NCBI GenBank assembly: GCA_029216955.1
Contig: JANAVB010004068.1
Span: forward strand, 1 to 64,000
Length of the DNA: 64,000 nt
Reading direction: 5' to 3'
Source: Iris pallida
Taxonomy: Eukaryota > Streptophyta > Magnoliopsida > Asparagales > Iridaceae
Shown here: piece after piece, positions 1 to 10,506 of the stretch
How the letters are laid out: each line of letters opens with the position of its first letter
Position numbering within the stretch: position 1 is the first letter of the stretch
Made by a program: the position numbers and the translations under genes
The notes under the pieces: model-generated
The model's database searches: none
Seen by the model: only the letters and a program-made list of their open reading frames with translations
Told to the model about the DNA's origin: nothing

Positions 1-687
1 GCACATTTTATATTTATTACATCAGATAGATATATTCCTATTCAGTTCTACTTTCCTGCATGATACACCCTGGCATGATTTCTTGCTTTACATATCCAGT
101 TATATTTCCATCTTGATATGTTCATCTTGTATTCCATTGTGATTGTCTCCTACAACATTTGTCAATACAATAGAATGTTGTTGGAGGTGTACTTGCTCAT
201 TTTCCTGACATGATAACCGTTGATATTTACATAGGACATGTTGGTTGATTGCTCTACTTTAACGGGTATGGCCAGGATAGAGATTTTGATGAGACATTAC
301 CCTTGGTGCCAGTAGAGGATTTACCTCCTGCTTAGACTGTTAGATAGGTTTGACTGGACTGCATTCCAGCTAGTATTGAGACTTATGTTATATGTTATAT
401 TTTGGATTCTTGTGTTATATCTTTAACTCTAAACTGTGTTGTGACTTCGTACCTTTTTCAGTTCATATATTTCCATTATATCTTTATGATATTCGTGCCT
501 ATCTTTCTTAGATGTCTTGTGATTGAGTTGAAATTATATACCTCCGTGCGAAGATGACAGGTAATATATATTGTGTCTAAATGCTATACTTTCTAGTAGA
601 CCTATACAGCGTTCTACCGTCGATTCTGTGGCATAGGCTGGACGTACCCACGTGCTCGTGCCTCTAATTAGGGTGCGGGTCGTGACA
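1..687 (+). mobile_element. Element H: 3' end of an LTR inserted in element G
   Basis: The sequence up to 687 ends in GGGTGCGGGTCGTGACA, the same LTR terminus as element A (complement at 31,969 and 38,991). The preceding 80 bases also match the end of the A LTR, including the stretch around GCGTTCTACCG. At 688 the integrase reading frame of element G resumes, so 687/688 is an insertion junction. The LTR ends with the expected CA and belongs to a + strand element whose start lies left of the window. The target duplication (probably GGATA, 688-692) cannot be checked. Before about base 540 the similarity to A is weak, so H is a relative of A and not a recent copy. No coding signal is visible. 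Confidence 0.8.
147..186. other. Stem-loop in the H LTR
   Basis: CTCCTACAACATT (147-159) pairs with AATGTTGTTGGAG (174-186) at 12 of 13 positions around a 14-nt loop. It lies 501-540 nt before the LTR end, the zone where the other LTR families in this window also carry a stem-loop. Confidence 0.6.
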
Positions 688-1090
688 GGATACTGGCCTG
701 AAAACTATTATTGTAGGAGAACTCCACCAAGTGTAGGTGATCTTCCCACGAACCACCGAAGTCTTGTGTACATGATCGCAACATATCTTCAGGAATTTGA
801 ATCGTACGCTCCGACTGACCATCTGTCTGCAAATGATAAGCTGAACTAAACTTGAGACGAGTTCCCAAACTCTTGAAGAATCCACCAAAAGTGTGACGTA
901 AACCTTGAATCTCTGTCGGGCACGATACTGACTGGCACTCTATGCAATCTGACTATCTGCCTAAGATACATCTCTGCTAGCTGATCCGTTGACTGACCAA
1001 TTTTGAAAGAGAGAATATGAGCTACCTTGGGAAGTCGGTCAACTATAACCCATATAGCATCTCTCCCAGCTGGAGATTTAGGTAACCCAG
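688..1090 (-). pseudogene. Integrase core fragment of G
   Basis: The - strand gives peptides such as [16 protein letters not shown] and [13 protein letters not shown], then [12 protein letters not shown] and TDGQSERT in shifted frames. These match the catalytic core of the integrase of D (about 57,300-57,700), including the second Asp and the region of the Glu. The zinc-binding N-terminus and the first catalytic Asp are missing because of the deletion at about 1,090. The C-terminus is missing because H is inserted after the NNSFQAS segment. At least two frameshifts occur. It cannot encode an active integrase. Confidence 0.88.
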
Positions 1091-2135
1091 TTCCATCTGA
1101 AAGCGTAAGAATAGGTGCCGTCATTAATCCTTGCTTCAACTTCTCGAATGAACTTTGACACTCTGCTGTCCAAACAAACTACACATCCTTGCGGGTCAAC
1201 TGCGTCAATGGTGCTAAAATCTGAGCGAAATCTGATACAAATCATCGATAATAGCCGAACAATCCTAGGAAACTGCAAACTTCTGCGACGGTACTGGGTA
1301 CTAGCCATGTCTCTATAGCCACTATCTTCTGGGGGTCCACTTCCACTCCACCTCTGGTGATGATATGACCTAAGTACGAAATACGATCAATCCAAAATTC
1401 GTACTTAGTGAACTTTGCGTACAACTGGTGATCTCTGAGAATTTGAAGGACTATTCGGAGATGCTGCTCATGCTTTGCTTCGTTCTTGCTATAGACCAAG
1501 ATATCATCTATAAACACAATCACGAACTGAGCCAAGTAAGGCATGAATATGTGATTCATGAGATCCATGAATATTGCTGGCACATTGGTCGCTTTGAATG
1601 GCATAACGAGAAACTTTCAATGTCCATATCTAGATCTGAACGCTGTCTTCGGAATGTCTTCCTCTCTGACTCTAATCTGATGGTACCCCGACTGCAAGTC
1701 AATCTTCAAGAATACTGCTGCTCCACTGAGTTGATTGAATAAGTCATCTATCCTTGGTAGGGGATATCAGTTCTTGATTGTTACAGAATTCAAAGTATGA
1801 TAATCAATACATAATCTTGATGTACTATCTTTCTTTTTCACAAAGTATCGGGGCTCCCCTAGACGATCCACAAGCACGAATGAATCCCTTGGTTCTGAGT
1901 TCTTCAATCATCTTGTACATGATCTCCAATTCTAATGGTGTCATTCTATAGACTCTCTCTGACACTGGTGCTGTCCTTGGAATCAAATCAATAGAGAACT
2001 CTATCTCTCTCTCTGGAGGCATACCTAGAAGCTCTTTGGAAAATATGTCAGGAAATTCTTCTACTACCCTGGAAAACTGAACTGCTGCTGCTACTGCCAT
2101 CCGCAAGACTGGTGAAGAAGATTCTACTTCGCCTC
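1091..2135 (-). pseudogene. Reverse transcriptase and start of RNase H of G
   Basis: The reading begins near 2,130 with the pre-RT segment ([20 protein letters not shown]) and continues through [10 protein letters not shown] to the palm domain. The catalytic motif reads FIDD at 1,503-1,514, where most relatives have Y/FVDD or FLDD; both Asp are kept. The [16 protein letters not shown] segment and the tether to RNase H follow (about 1,400-1,240). The RNase H start (KQGLMTAPILTL) ends abruptly at about 1,092. Frameshifts near 1,610-1,820 remove an open path through the fingers domain. The enzyme would make cDNA from the element RNA; this copy is broken. Confidence 0.88.
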
Positions 2136-2480
2136 TGGAAAATAAAAACTCTTCTTCGTTGGAGATACCAAAATAATCTTGCCAACATGACAGTCTATTC
2201 TTGCATATTGATCCTTCAACCAATCCACTCCGAGGATCACATCATAGTCGGCCATCGAAAATTCTATCAATCTAGCAGAAAATTCTCTACCGCTAACTAT
2301 GATTCGACACGAAGAAAAGACTCTATCTACTCCCACAAGACCATTACCAGTAAGTATATTGAGCCTTGCTGATAATGACTCGGGCTCCAGTCATATCCGT
2401 GATGCAAATCGTGCAGACATAAATGAATGCGATACACCCGAATTAAATAATACTGATGCTGAAAAAGAGTTGACGAGAAT
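2136..2480 (-). pseudogene. Aspartic protease of G with lost catalytic Asp
   Basis: The peptides VDRFSSCR-like (2,336 downward), MADYDVILGVDWL and HVGKI match the retropepsin of D. The active-site triad reads Asn-Ser-Gly (Asn codon at 2,442-2,444) followed by Val-Ser-His-Ser-Phe, where D has Asp-Ser-Gly-Ala-Ser-His. Loss of the catalytic Asp would by itself inactivate the protease that cuts the Gag-Pol polyprotein. A frameshift separates this motif from the C-terminal half. Confidence 0.8.
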
Positions 2481-2639
2481 GGTACATGCCACCACCTCAC
2501 CTGATGCCAATTCTTCTCTCACGGTCAGAGCCATAGCTTGATCCTGTCCCCTTGGTGCTGGTCCCCTATGATGGTGACCTCTCTGCCTGTTCTGAATCTG
2601 AGCTTGGGCCTGAGTATATTTTTATGGCCACCATTGCAG

Positions 2640-3790
2640 GAATGTATGTGCCTGAGGCGGCAATGGCCTCGAAGGCTGGTACTGTTGATGTTGTTGCTGC
2701 ACTAGTGCTGGTACCCTAACCGATAGACTAGTTTAGATTGATAAAGATGAACTGGCTCTATACGGACATGACCCAATTTTGTGATCAAGTGCCCCACAAG
2801 CTAAGCACAATCCCTGTGCCCTGCGATAATCGGAAACCACGTGTCCAGGCTTCCCACAATGAGATCAGCCCATTGCGAAAGATTTCTTTTGTTTCTGTTG
2901 CTGAGGATATGTCGGAGTCGAGTGCTGAATCTACGAAACTGTGATCGCCCTCCTAGGAGCTCAAATGGTCAAAGCCCTAGCTGCCGAGGCTGGTGCTGAC
3001 GACTGAGATAACTGACCATGAGACCTCTTCTGTCCTCCAATTCAAATACTATCCTCTGTGATGTATATTCATGACTCCTAGCTGCTCCCAAAATAGCATC
3101 AAAGGTCTGGTGCTCAAACTGCTCCACTGCTAGAATGATCTCTAGGTGGAGTCCCTGCTGGAATCACTGCGCTCGGTCCAATTCAGTCGCCACCAAGGTG
3201 GGAGCAAACCGACTAAGCCTTGAAAATTTGGCCGTATATCCATCGACCGTTCCCATCTGTTTGAGATTATTGAATCTGGTCTGCAGATCATACCGACTAA
3301 CATCAAAATACTTCGTCTGGAACTTGTCACCGAATCCCGCCCGCAAGACAGGTATTGCCAATCCAACTGCTTTCATTGCCTACCAGCTGCGGGATAAGTC
3401 CAATAATTGCAGGCGCACAACGATTACCTTCTCTTCCTCTGGAGTCCTAGTTGCCTCCAGAATAACCTCTATATCCTGTAGCCAAGCATCAACAATAATA
3501 GCATCTTCACTGCTGTCAAAAAAAGAAGACGCTTGAAGCTGTTAGCCGTATTGTTCCCCTGATAACCAACTCTACCATGGCATCTCATACTGTCTGCTGC
3601 AGGGCATCGCCCCGACGATCTTGTGATACAAGCAAGTCCCGGATGAGTCCTATCAGGGTTCTATTATCAGGCTCTGCAGGCGGGGCTGGTTGAACTGGTG
3701 GCTCTGGATCCCCGTAATGCATGACTCGGGATCCTACTCCAGAGTGTTGGGCTTGGTCCCTATGTTGTTGCTGGTTCATTTGAGGTAATC
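2640..3790 (-). pseudogene. gag pseudogene of G with zinc knuckles
   Basis: The N-terminal part (3,779-3,585) is Gln/Pro-rich with an HYGDPEPPVQPAPP segment and matches the start of the gag of D. The capsid part includes KFQTKYFDVSRYDLQTRFN and FSRLSRFAPTLVATELDRAQ (3,376-3,164). Near 2,850-2,760 are two CCHC knuckles: the first, HCGKPGHVVSDY, has lost its final Cys, and the second (CLACGALDHKIGSC) is complete. Gag would form the virus-like particle and bind RNA. Several stops and frameshifts break it. Confidence 0.85.
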
Positions 3791-3991
3791 CACCCAGCTG
3801 ATCGGTAGGACCAGGAACAATGCCACTGAAGGAAATGACATGAGGAACAATAAGGAAGGACCAAGATTGATCAAGGATAGAATCACCTTATCAGGTAAGG
3901 TTTCAGAAGGATTAGAAAATACGAGTAGAGAAAGGAAGAATGCTGATTGAGACACCTATTTAGTAAAACCCTCACACATCTTGATTTATAA

Positions 3992-4010
3992 GACCTACAT
4001 GGGCTACCAC
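3992..4010 (-). promoter_or_regulatory. Priming-end block of G
   Basis: The - strand reads GTGGTAGCCCATGTAGGTC, two changes from the block GTGGTGGCCCATGCAGGTC that is identical in A, C, D and E. It starts 8 nt inside the 5' LTR end, where a primer binding site is expected, but I cannot match it to the 3' end of a plant tRNA. Downstream sequence up to about 3,930 also matches D (GTGAGGGTTT region). Confidence 0.7.
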
Positions 4011-5519
4011 TTAAACCGTGTCACGTCCCAGAACCAGAATACTGGAGAACGGGAGCCAGACACAGCCAGCTACGTACATTGAAGTACAATTCACCTGGCA
4101 ATACGGTCACGGCTGTCTAGATGCATGAGGGTTTATCTACAAGCCATCAGTCTTATGGTCAAGAATAAATCTAGTGTCTCAATCTCAAGCAAACAAGTAA
4201 ATGTTACAAGATGTTAGATCATCAGACATACAAAGTAAGGCGTTCCAAATATTACATATTCAGATGATCATGAAGCTTGTCATACAAAATGTGAAGACTA
4301 GCAAGAGTTAAGTCATACATGATCAACCCTAAGATTTGTCAATCATGTTACAGCCCTTAGGTAAACAAAATTTAAGTTTCAATACGAGCTATCACTTGCT
4401 CGGCGGCTAAACATCTCAAAAGAATAATTTACAATAGAGTGGAAGAGCAAAATAAGAAACCCATTCGTTACCAGGATTAAGTCTGGTGTTCACCATCTGG
4501 CTAGAAAGCGGGTAGATCCTCGGGTGCTACTCCGAAATCTGGCCATACATAACCAGCTAGGTCAGACCCCAGAAAGAGCAAGTGCCACAAGGGAGGCTCC
4601 ACTTAGGAACTAAAACCAACATATAATAAAAGAAGAACTGATAAAAGAGTATAGTTAAATAATATGAGAGACTGAGTTAACATAAAATATTAGCTTGCAG
4701 TAGGAGGAACAAGAGGTAGAATATAATTTCCACGTCAATCATGAGATAATTTATTCAAGCACGGCCAATCAAGTCCTACGGCTTGCTATTGTTAGCTAAC
4801 TAGAAATATCACAAGCTTAGTTACTAACAAGATACAATAAGATGTTCCCACAGTCACAAGTCTGCAGACTATCCAGGTTATCCAGGCGAGGGTTATAAGA
4901 GTTACAAGAGTTATCAAGATTACTGGTGTACTTTAGTGCTTATGATTCAAGAAGTGCAACACATGATAGTGTGATAAATGTGTCATACTCGTCGGCAGGC
5001 TGCAAGTCCACAAGTGTCGCCGGGATAACGGGATCGCCTGTAACTGGAAAATCTCTCTATATGAAACTTGATAAATCTAGTCATTAACCTAGTCAGATTC
5101 ATTATGAATTCCTGACCGTGGTAACCAGGAATCCATGTCCTAGACATGATGTAAGACGAGACATGTAGTTTGTACAGGCACAATCAACCATGGAGTTAAG
5201 GCAAGAGTTATACTATTAAGACAGGAGTAGCCGTTGCAACAGCAATCAAGATTATACATGTCATGTCAGGTTTACTTGTCATGTCAAGAGTACTTGTCTG
5301 GAGTGCGTCTCGACGGGCCACTAGAAAGAGTTATCAAGGTGGGTTCATATTATCATGTTCAAGTTTAAGTCGAGCTTAAATCAAGTCAAGCTCGTGTCAT
5401 AGCCAAGTCATGTCGTGCTCAAGTTCAAGTCAAGTTCAATACTAGTTAAGTCATACCATGCTAAGATCGTGTCAAAGCCCAGGGTACTTGCAGGCAGTTA
5501 CGAAACATATAAATAAATG

Positions 5520-5735
5520 GCGCCAGGGCCAGCATGCGCCTGGGCCAAGAGGTGTCAGGGCCAACATGCACCAACATGCGCTAACATGCGCCAACATGCG
5601 CCAGCATACGCCAATATGCCAATATGCACGAGCATGCGCCTGGGCCAAGAAGCACTAGAGCCAGCATGCGTCAGCGCCAGCATGCACTAATGCCAGCATA
5701 CGCCTGGACCAAGAGGCGCCAGTACAAGCATGCGC
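5520..5735. repeat. Degenerate CATGCGCC tandem array
   Basis: Units around AACATGCGCCA, CATGCGCCTGGGCCAAGAG and GCCAGCATGCG recur about 15 times. The array occupies the same position in the LTR as the GCGGC array of S and the hairpin and 16-bp arrays of D. A 66-codon frame across it (5,458-5,658) is repeat-derived and not a gene. Confidence 0.8.
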
Positions 5736-6123
5736 TGCTCTTCTCCAACCAGCCTTTAAATTTTTATGGAAACCCATGAACTCTAAATGGCATAAATCCC
5801 TCAAATCAAGTCGGAATCTAACTTTCAAAGGTCAAAATTGGGGTAGAACGAGATTTACTGCAACATGAAGCAACTAGTTTTTTGAAAATACCAAGTTTTA
5901 ATAGATCAAAACCAAGAAAACGATAAAAGATTAAAACTTAGATCTACAAAAACCCATCCATTAAAACTAAAAATGCCAAGTTTTAAAGAGGCTTAGAATC
6001 AAGTAAGGAAGAGAATGGAACGAAGAAATTTAAGATCCATCATGAAGCAAGTTGCACTTGTCTAAGGTTTCTCGGGTGTAGGTGGAGAGGAGTAATGGAG
6101 AAGAAGAAGAAGAATAAATAAAG

Positions 6124-6178
6124 TAATGAAGAGAGAGAGAGAGAGAGAGGAGAAGAGAGGAGAGAGAGAGAGGAGAGG

Positions 6179-6220
<42 letters not shown>

Positions 6221-6221
6221 A
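6124..6221. repeat. (GA)n microsatellite
   Basis: An almost uninterrupted GAGAGA run of about 95 bases. D and S have only a short AGAGAGAGAAGAGAGAGG at the matching place, so it expanded in G. On the element's sense strand it is a CT-rich tract just after the putative TATA box. Confidence 0.95.
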
Positions 6222-6228
6222 AAGTTGA

Positions 6229-6236
6229 CTTATATA
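6229..6236 (-). promoter_or_regulatory. Putative TATA box of the G LTR
   Basis: The - strand reads TATATAAG followed by GTCAAC and then the CT-rich tract, a common arrangement for a plant core promoter. It lies about 200 bp into the LTR, giving a short U3. Confidence 0.45.
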
Positions 6237-6469
6237 TCAACCCTCCTCATCTCAAACCAAAATGAGCCAAACCAAGCCAAGCCAAGTTAAGTCATGTTGA
6301 ACCAAACCAAATAAACCAAGGCAAGTTTAAACCAAGATCAAGCTAAGCAAGACAAGTCTAACAACGGTCCACCTGACAATTGCTAGAAATTCGTACACGT
6401 ATACAGAAAATACGTATAACAGGAAATGGGAGTGACACTTTTTCCCCGAAGAAATTTCCTCACTATCAT

Positions 6470-7693
6470 CCACCTTTCCTTATACTTTTGTCCTCAAATT
6501 CTCCAGTGGCCCAAAGCTGTCTCAGGTGCAGGAAGTTATCACTAATCGAGGACTATCTTTGGGGCACAAAGTGGCCCCTATGGACCCCAAACACATATTC
6601 TTCTGCCTTTCCTCGGAGAACGACCACAAGTACGTCTGAGCAGAGGCACTGGCAAGATAGACACACATATTATAAAAATTGTTAAATGGACCCCGGAGTT
6701 TAATACCAGAGAGGAATCGACGATAGTCTCGACGTGGGTCACCCTCCCGAACCACCCCCCTCATATGTTTTGCCCCACAACTATGAAGAGGATAGCCAAC
6801 TCCTTCGAACTTTTGTGGCTATGGCAGAAGAAACCCAAAACCTCTCCAAAGACAATTATGCTAAAATTTGCATAGAACTAGATTTATCAAAGGACCTTCT
6901 GAATCATATTCAAATCACGCTTGGTAATAAGACCTACACACAAATATTATATACTACAACAACATCATATTATGTAAATACTGTCATATGTGCGGACACT
7001 CCACCGAGCACTGTTATCGTGCGGATCCTGAGTTGAAGAAGAAAGTAAGAAGGAAGGTCGCTTCACCGAGACCGCCAAGGAAATCCTAACAATTCCCTCT
7101 TCTTTCGTTACCCAACTCCTACATAAGATTTGTTGTCAGTGCTGGAAACTCTAAAATCCAAGATCACTCATCGCAGGAAAGGGATGTAGTTTCCTACAAA
7201 TCCCTAACATTAAACCTTACCAACGAATTTGACATTCTTGCGACAGTTCCATCAGACGCATCCCAGGAGACGTCCCTTCCCTCAGAGGGAGATCAATCTT
7301 CGACAGAGGATTCTGAGGATAGCAACGTACCAGAAAAGGCAGATGATACAGAAAAGGAATACTGGACTCCTGAACCTGAGGCGCGAAAAAAGGCACCCAA
7401 CCCAAAGACCCGGTAGTCCCCTCTATACCTTTCAAAGAGGTTGACATTCAAGCGGTCATCCTAGAAACTTTGGGCAAGAATCAGTGGATATGATGCAACA
7501 GAGATTAGACGCGGGTCTCACCAGCAAGCACAGCTTCTTCAGTGCTCTAGCAAAAATTGTAGGCGAGGACTACTTACACCTTGCCGAAGACTCAGGTGAT
7601 CCTGACTATAACAATCACAATAAGGCAGTCGGTCAGGCTGCAGCCAAAAACAAAAAAATCAAAAAAAAAGCGCTAAAGAGAGTACGGCTATGA
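6470..7693 (+). pseudogene. LINE ORF1 (DUF4283 + zinc knuckle)
   Basis: Reading through shifted frames gives ITNRGLSLGHK, HIFFCLSSENDHKYVW, KIVKWTPEFNTREESTIVSTW and LPNHPPHMF, typical of the DUF4283 domain of plant LINE ORF1. Next come NYAKICIELDLSKDLLNHIQ (about 6,856-6,915) and a CKYCHMCGHSTEHC knuckle with correct CX2CX4HX4C spacing (about 6,960-7,010). An acidic Ser/Glu-rich linker (7,205-7,413) and a Lys-rich tail ending at 7,693 follow. At least four frameshifts or stops separate these parts. The protein would be the RNA-binding chaperone of the LINE. Confidence 0.82.
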
Positions 7694-7744
7694 CCACCCG
7701 GTCAGCCAGAAAACTCATCAACTCCCCCCTCCTCAGTTATCTTG

Positions 7745-8460
7745 ATGCTTAACATCCTATCTTGGAATGCTAGGGGTCTCGTGAATAAACCAACCTTGAA
7801 AAGATTAACTATTCTCAAGAAAATCCATAGAATTGATATATTAGTGGTTATTGAACCCAAAATCCTCCATAATAGAATCAAATCCATCCAGCTGCAGTTA
7901 GGCTTCGCTGACGCCATCACCGGTTACCATGATATCTGGATCTTCTTTGTTATAGACATGAAGATTGGCATCGTTAATGACATAAGGCAGGTGCTATCAT
8001 GCTGTGTGGAACACCCGATACTTCAGTCCAGATCGCTTCTGTCCACGATCCATGGCAGCTGCGACATCCCAAAATGTAAACAGCTCTGGGGGTCTCTAAG
8101 TGACACTTACCAACTCCATAACAACCTTCCTTGGCTCTGCGTTGGAAACTTCAATGTTGTTGCTTGTAGGAAGAGAAAAGGGAGGCCGACCTCCCCTACG
8201 TCGGCCATGCATGACTTTAACAACTTCATTTTCAGTGCCCACTTATCCCCCCTCCAGTTTTTAGGAAGCACATTTACATAGTGTAATATGCAGGAAGGCG
8301 CCAGACGACAATACTCCGCCTTGATCACACCCTTGTCAACTCTAAGTGGTCTGACTTGGAGATCATCTCCAGTCTTTTGCCCTTAATACGACCGAATCGG
8401 ATCAGTCCCCTCTCCTTATAGGCATTAGCAGAAACTCAAATCAGATCAAAAAAAGCTTCC
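7745..8460 (+). pseudogene. LINE ORF2 endonuclease domain
   Basis: The first ATG is at 7,745 (MLNILSWNARGL), the normal start of plant LINE ORF2, about 50 bp after the ORF1 stop. The Asn of SWNARG and the catalytic Glu in VVIEPKI are present. The later motif reads CVGNFNVV, where active enzymes have GDFN, so the catalytic Asp is lost. The C-terminal SDH motif is eroded (about 8,390, PNRISPL). The frame stops at 8,281. The domain would nick target DNA for target-primed reverse transcription; this copy should be inactive. Confidence 0.87.
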
Positions 8461-8469
8461 ACTTCCTTA

Positions 8470-10176
8470 ACCTTTGGAGTCATCATCCCCGTTCAGGAAC
8501 ATCGTAGATGCTGCCTGGAACAGCACAGACGATCTTGACCCTCTCGTCGTGTGTGACTGCCAAACTCAAAGCTACTAGAAAAGCCCTCACTCGTTGGAGT
8601 AAGAAAACCTTCGGGGACATCTTCTAGGCTGTCCGTGCAGCCGAGGATGATGTTGATCGCGCTGAGGTTCTGTTTGCTCGTGACAGATCTCCTGCGGCTA
8701 GATCCTCCCTCAATCTCACCAGAGCACTGTTGAAGTTTTGACTGAAGGTCGAGATAGAGTTCTGGAAACAAAAAGCCAGGTTGAAATGGGATATCGAGGG
8801 CGACAAGAACTCTAGCTACTTCCACTCTTGCGTTAAGGGACACAGACAATAGCTTAACCTCCACCGGATCGCGAACGAGAATGGTCGCATCTTGAAAGAA
8901 CAATAGGATATTCAATCGGCTACGGAGACCTTCTACTCTCAACTGTTCACCAAAGAAGTCATCTACAAGGACAAGGAATTTCTCGCGGCGATCCCTCGCC
9001 TGATAGAAGACCATGATAACACCCTGCTGCAACTCCTGCCCTCCGAGATAGAAGTCAAGGATGCCGTGGGCCCTGGACGAGCACAGCGCCCCAGGATCGG
9101 ACGGTTTCACGGGTGTCTTTTTAGATCTTGCTGGGACATTATCGAGTCGGACATCCATGAAACGGTAACTGCTTTCTTTCAAGGTGCCAGATAGCACAGA
9201 TCGATATCCAGCGCCAACTTGATTCTTATCCCCAAAAAGGATAATACGAAAATATTCAAGATTTGTTCTTTGAGCCTATGCACCTTTACCAACAAAATCA
9301 TCTCAAATATCATTACCAACTGCATGAGCGGGCTCCTTCCCAAGATTATATCTGAAGAGCAAAATGGATTCGTTCGTGGTCGAAATATATTAGACAACAT
9401 CCTTCTGGCCCAAAAATGGTTTACTGTATGAAATTCCTATAGGGGTGGTAACATTGCTATTAAACTAGACATAGAAAAGGTTTATGACAGGTTTGACTGA
9501 CAATTCATGATCTGGGTATTCAGAGCCTTAGGATTTTCGGAGGTATGAATAGACATTGTGTGGAGATCGATCTACGACTCCTGGTTCTCTACTGTTGTTA
9601 ACGGTCAAGCTGAGGGATTCTTCAAAGCTAGTTGCGGTGTCAGACAAGGCAAACCTCTTTCCTTTACCATATCATTACAGCTGAAGCTTTGAGCAGAAAT
9701 CTAAACAATGGTAGCTATAGGAACCCCCCGATTCCAACACTATCACACTGCTAGCGGCTGCACAACATCACCCACCTGGCTTACGCTGACGACATCCTCA
9801 TCTTCTCAGCTGGCGACTCTGGGTCTGTAGTGGTGGTAAGAACACGCTAGAGAGATACACTAGATGTTCTGGTCAGCGTGTTAATCCCAACAAGAGCGTT
9901 ATTTACAGTCACCACTCGGCCAACAGAGACCATTTGGCTAACCTCATAAATATTACTTCTTTTGCTGTCTCGTACCCCCTTTCTCCTATCTTGGGTGCTC
10001 ATTGGTGTACGGTAGATCCAATACGGACATCTTTGAAGGTTTGGTAGGCAAAATCAGAAAAAAATTAAAGGATGGCACAATGTGATTCTTTCGCCTGAAG
10101 GGAAAATGATTCTGATTCAACATGTGCTCTCTTCCATCACCATCTACACCCTCGCCGCCTGCTCCCCTACTAAGAG
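8470..10176 (+). pseudogene. LINE ORF2 reverse transcriptase, truncated by E
   Basis: The + strand gives [18 protein letters not shown] (about 8,790-8,840), then LILIPKKDN, SLCTFTNKIISNIITN, EEQNGFVRGRNILDNILLAQ (9,220-9,420), KLDIEKVYDRFD (about 9,460), GVRQGKPLSF and the catalytic AYADDILIFSAG (YADD at 9,782-9,793). After IQHVLSSITIYTLAACSP the frame is cut by the LTR of E at 10,177. Stops and frameshifts interrupt it. The 234-codon open frame on the opposite strand (8,493-9,197) is its shadow. Confidence 0.88.
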
Positions 10177-10498
10177 TGTAACCCCACTTTCTCAAATTCT
10201 GTATATTTTATAAATTTCATTTTATATGTTATGCAATATATAGAGTTTGAATAAATCTTATAATGGTTATTTTCTTTTGTATTCAGTTGGGCTAATAGAT
10301 TAGGCCCGGCGCAAATTTTTATTCAGGTTTTATTAACAATCAAAACCTTCTCTCAGCTTCTAAGACATTCTCAAATAAATTCAGGTTAGAATCAATTTGA
10401 AAATTTTCAAATTTCGGTTGTAACTGTCTAGTGGTGGAGTTGTTCCAAATGTATTTTCTTCCCAATTGAATTATGAGAGATTCAATTCTCAACTGCCT

Positions 10499-10506
10499 AT
10501 TTAAAC
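10499..10506 (+). promoter_or_regulatory. Possible TATA-like element of E
   Basis: CTATTTAAAC lies about 320 bp into the LTR, followed by a CT-rich stretch (TTCCTTTCTCCTTCC). It is not a canonical TATAAA and is offered with low confidence. Confidence 0.3.

Larger units (their letters stand above)
688..4018 (-). mobile_element. Element G internal region, degenerate Tekay-like Ty3/gypsy
   Basis: Read on the - strand the order is priming-end block, gag, zinc knuckles, protease, RT, start of RNase H, integrase core, the order of Ty3/gypsy elements. The protein similarity throughout is to element D in this window. The 5' LTR is at 4,019-6,437. The 3' part, including any chromodomain and the 3' LTR, is cut off by H at 688 and lies outside the window. 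A deletion of roughly 870 bp has fused RNase H to integrase near 1,090. Stops and frameshifts in every domain make this a dead copy. Confidence 0.9.
4019..6437 (-). mobile_element. 5' LTR of element G
   Basis: On the - strand this 2,419-bp LTR starts TGTCACTCCC at 6,437 and ends GGGACGTGACA at 4,019, giving the usual TG...CA ends. It is related over much of its length to the LTRs of D (50,864 and 58,485) and to solo LTR S (21,195-23,979), especially the last 500 bp. In place of the arrays of D or S it carries its own GCGCC-rich array (5,520-5,735), and it has a long GA run near the promoter. The right flank is LINE ORF1 sequence. The target duplication cannot be checked because the other end is out of the window. 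Confidence 0.87.
6438..10176 (+). mobile_element. L1-type LINE, fragment between G and E
   Basis: The + strand shows, in order, a DUF4283-like domain, a CCHC knuckle and a basic C-terminus (ORF1), then an apurinic-type endonuclease and a reverse transcriptase (ORF2). This is the layout of plant L1-clade LINEs. The left end is cut by the LTR of G inside ORF1 and the right end by E in the RT after IQHVLSSITIYTLAACSPTK. The 5' UTR, thumb/C-terminal domain and poly-A tail are not in the window. Many stops and frameshifts show it is old, as expected for the outermost host of the nest. Confidence 0.9.

Noticed and set aside
8493..9197. 234-codon open frame on the - strand
   Set aside because: It is antisense to LINE ORF2, whose + strand reading gives conserved motifs (GDKNSSYFH before it, LIPKKDN after it). 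It has no domain of its own.
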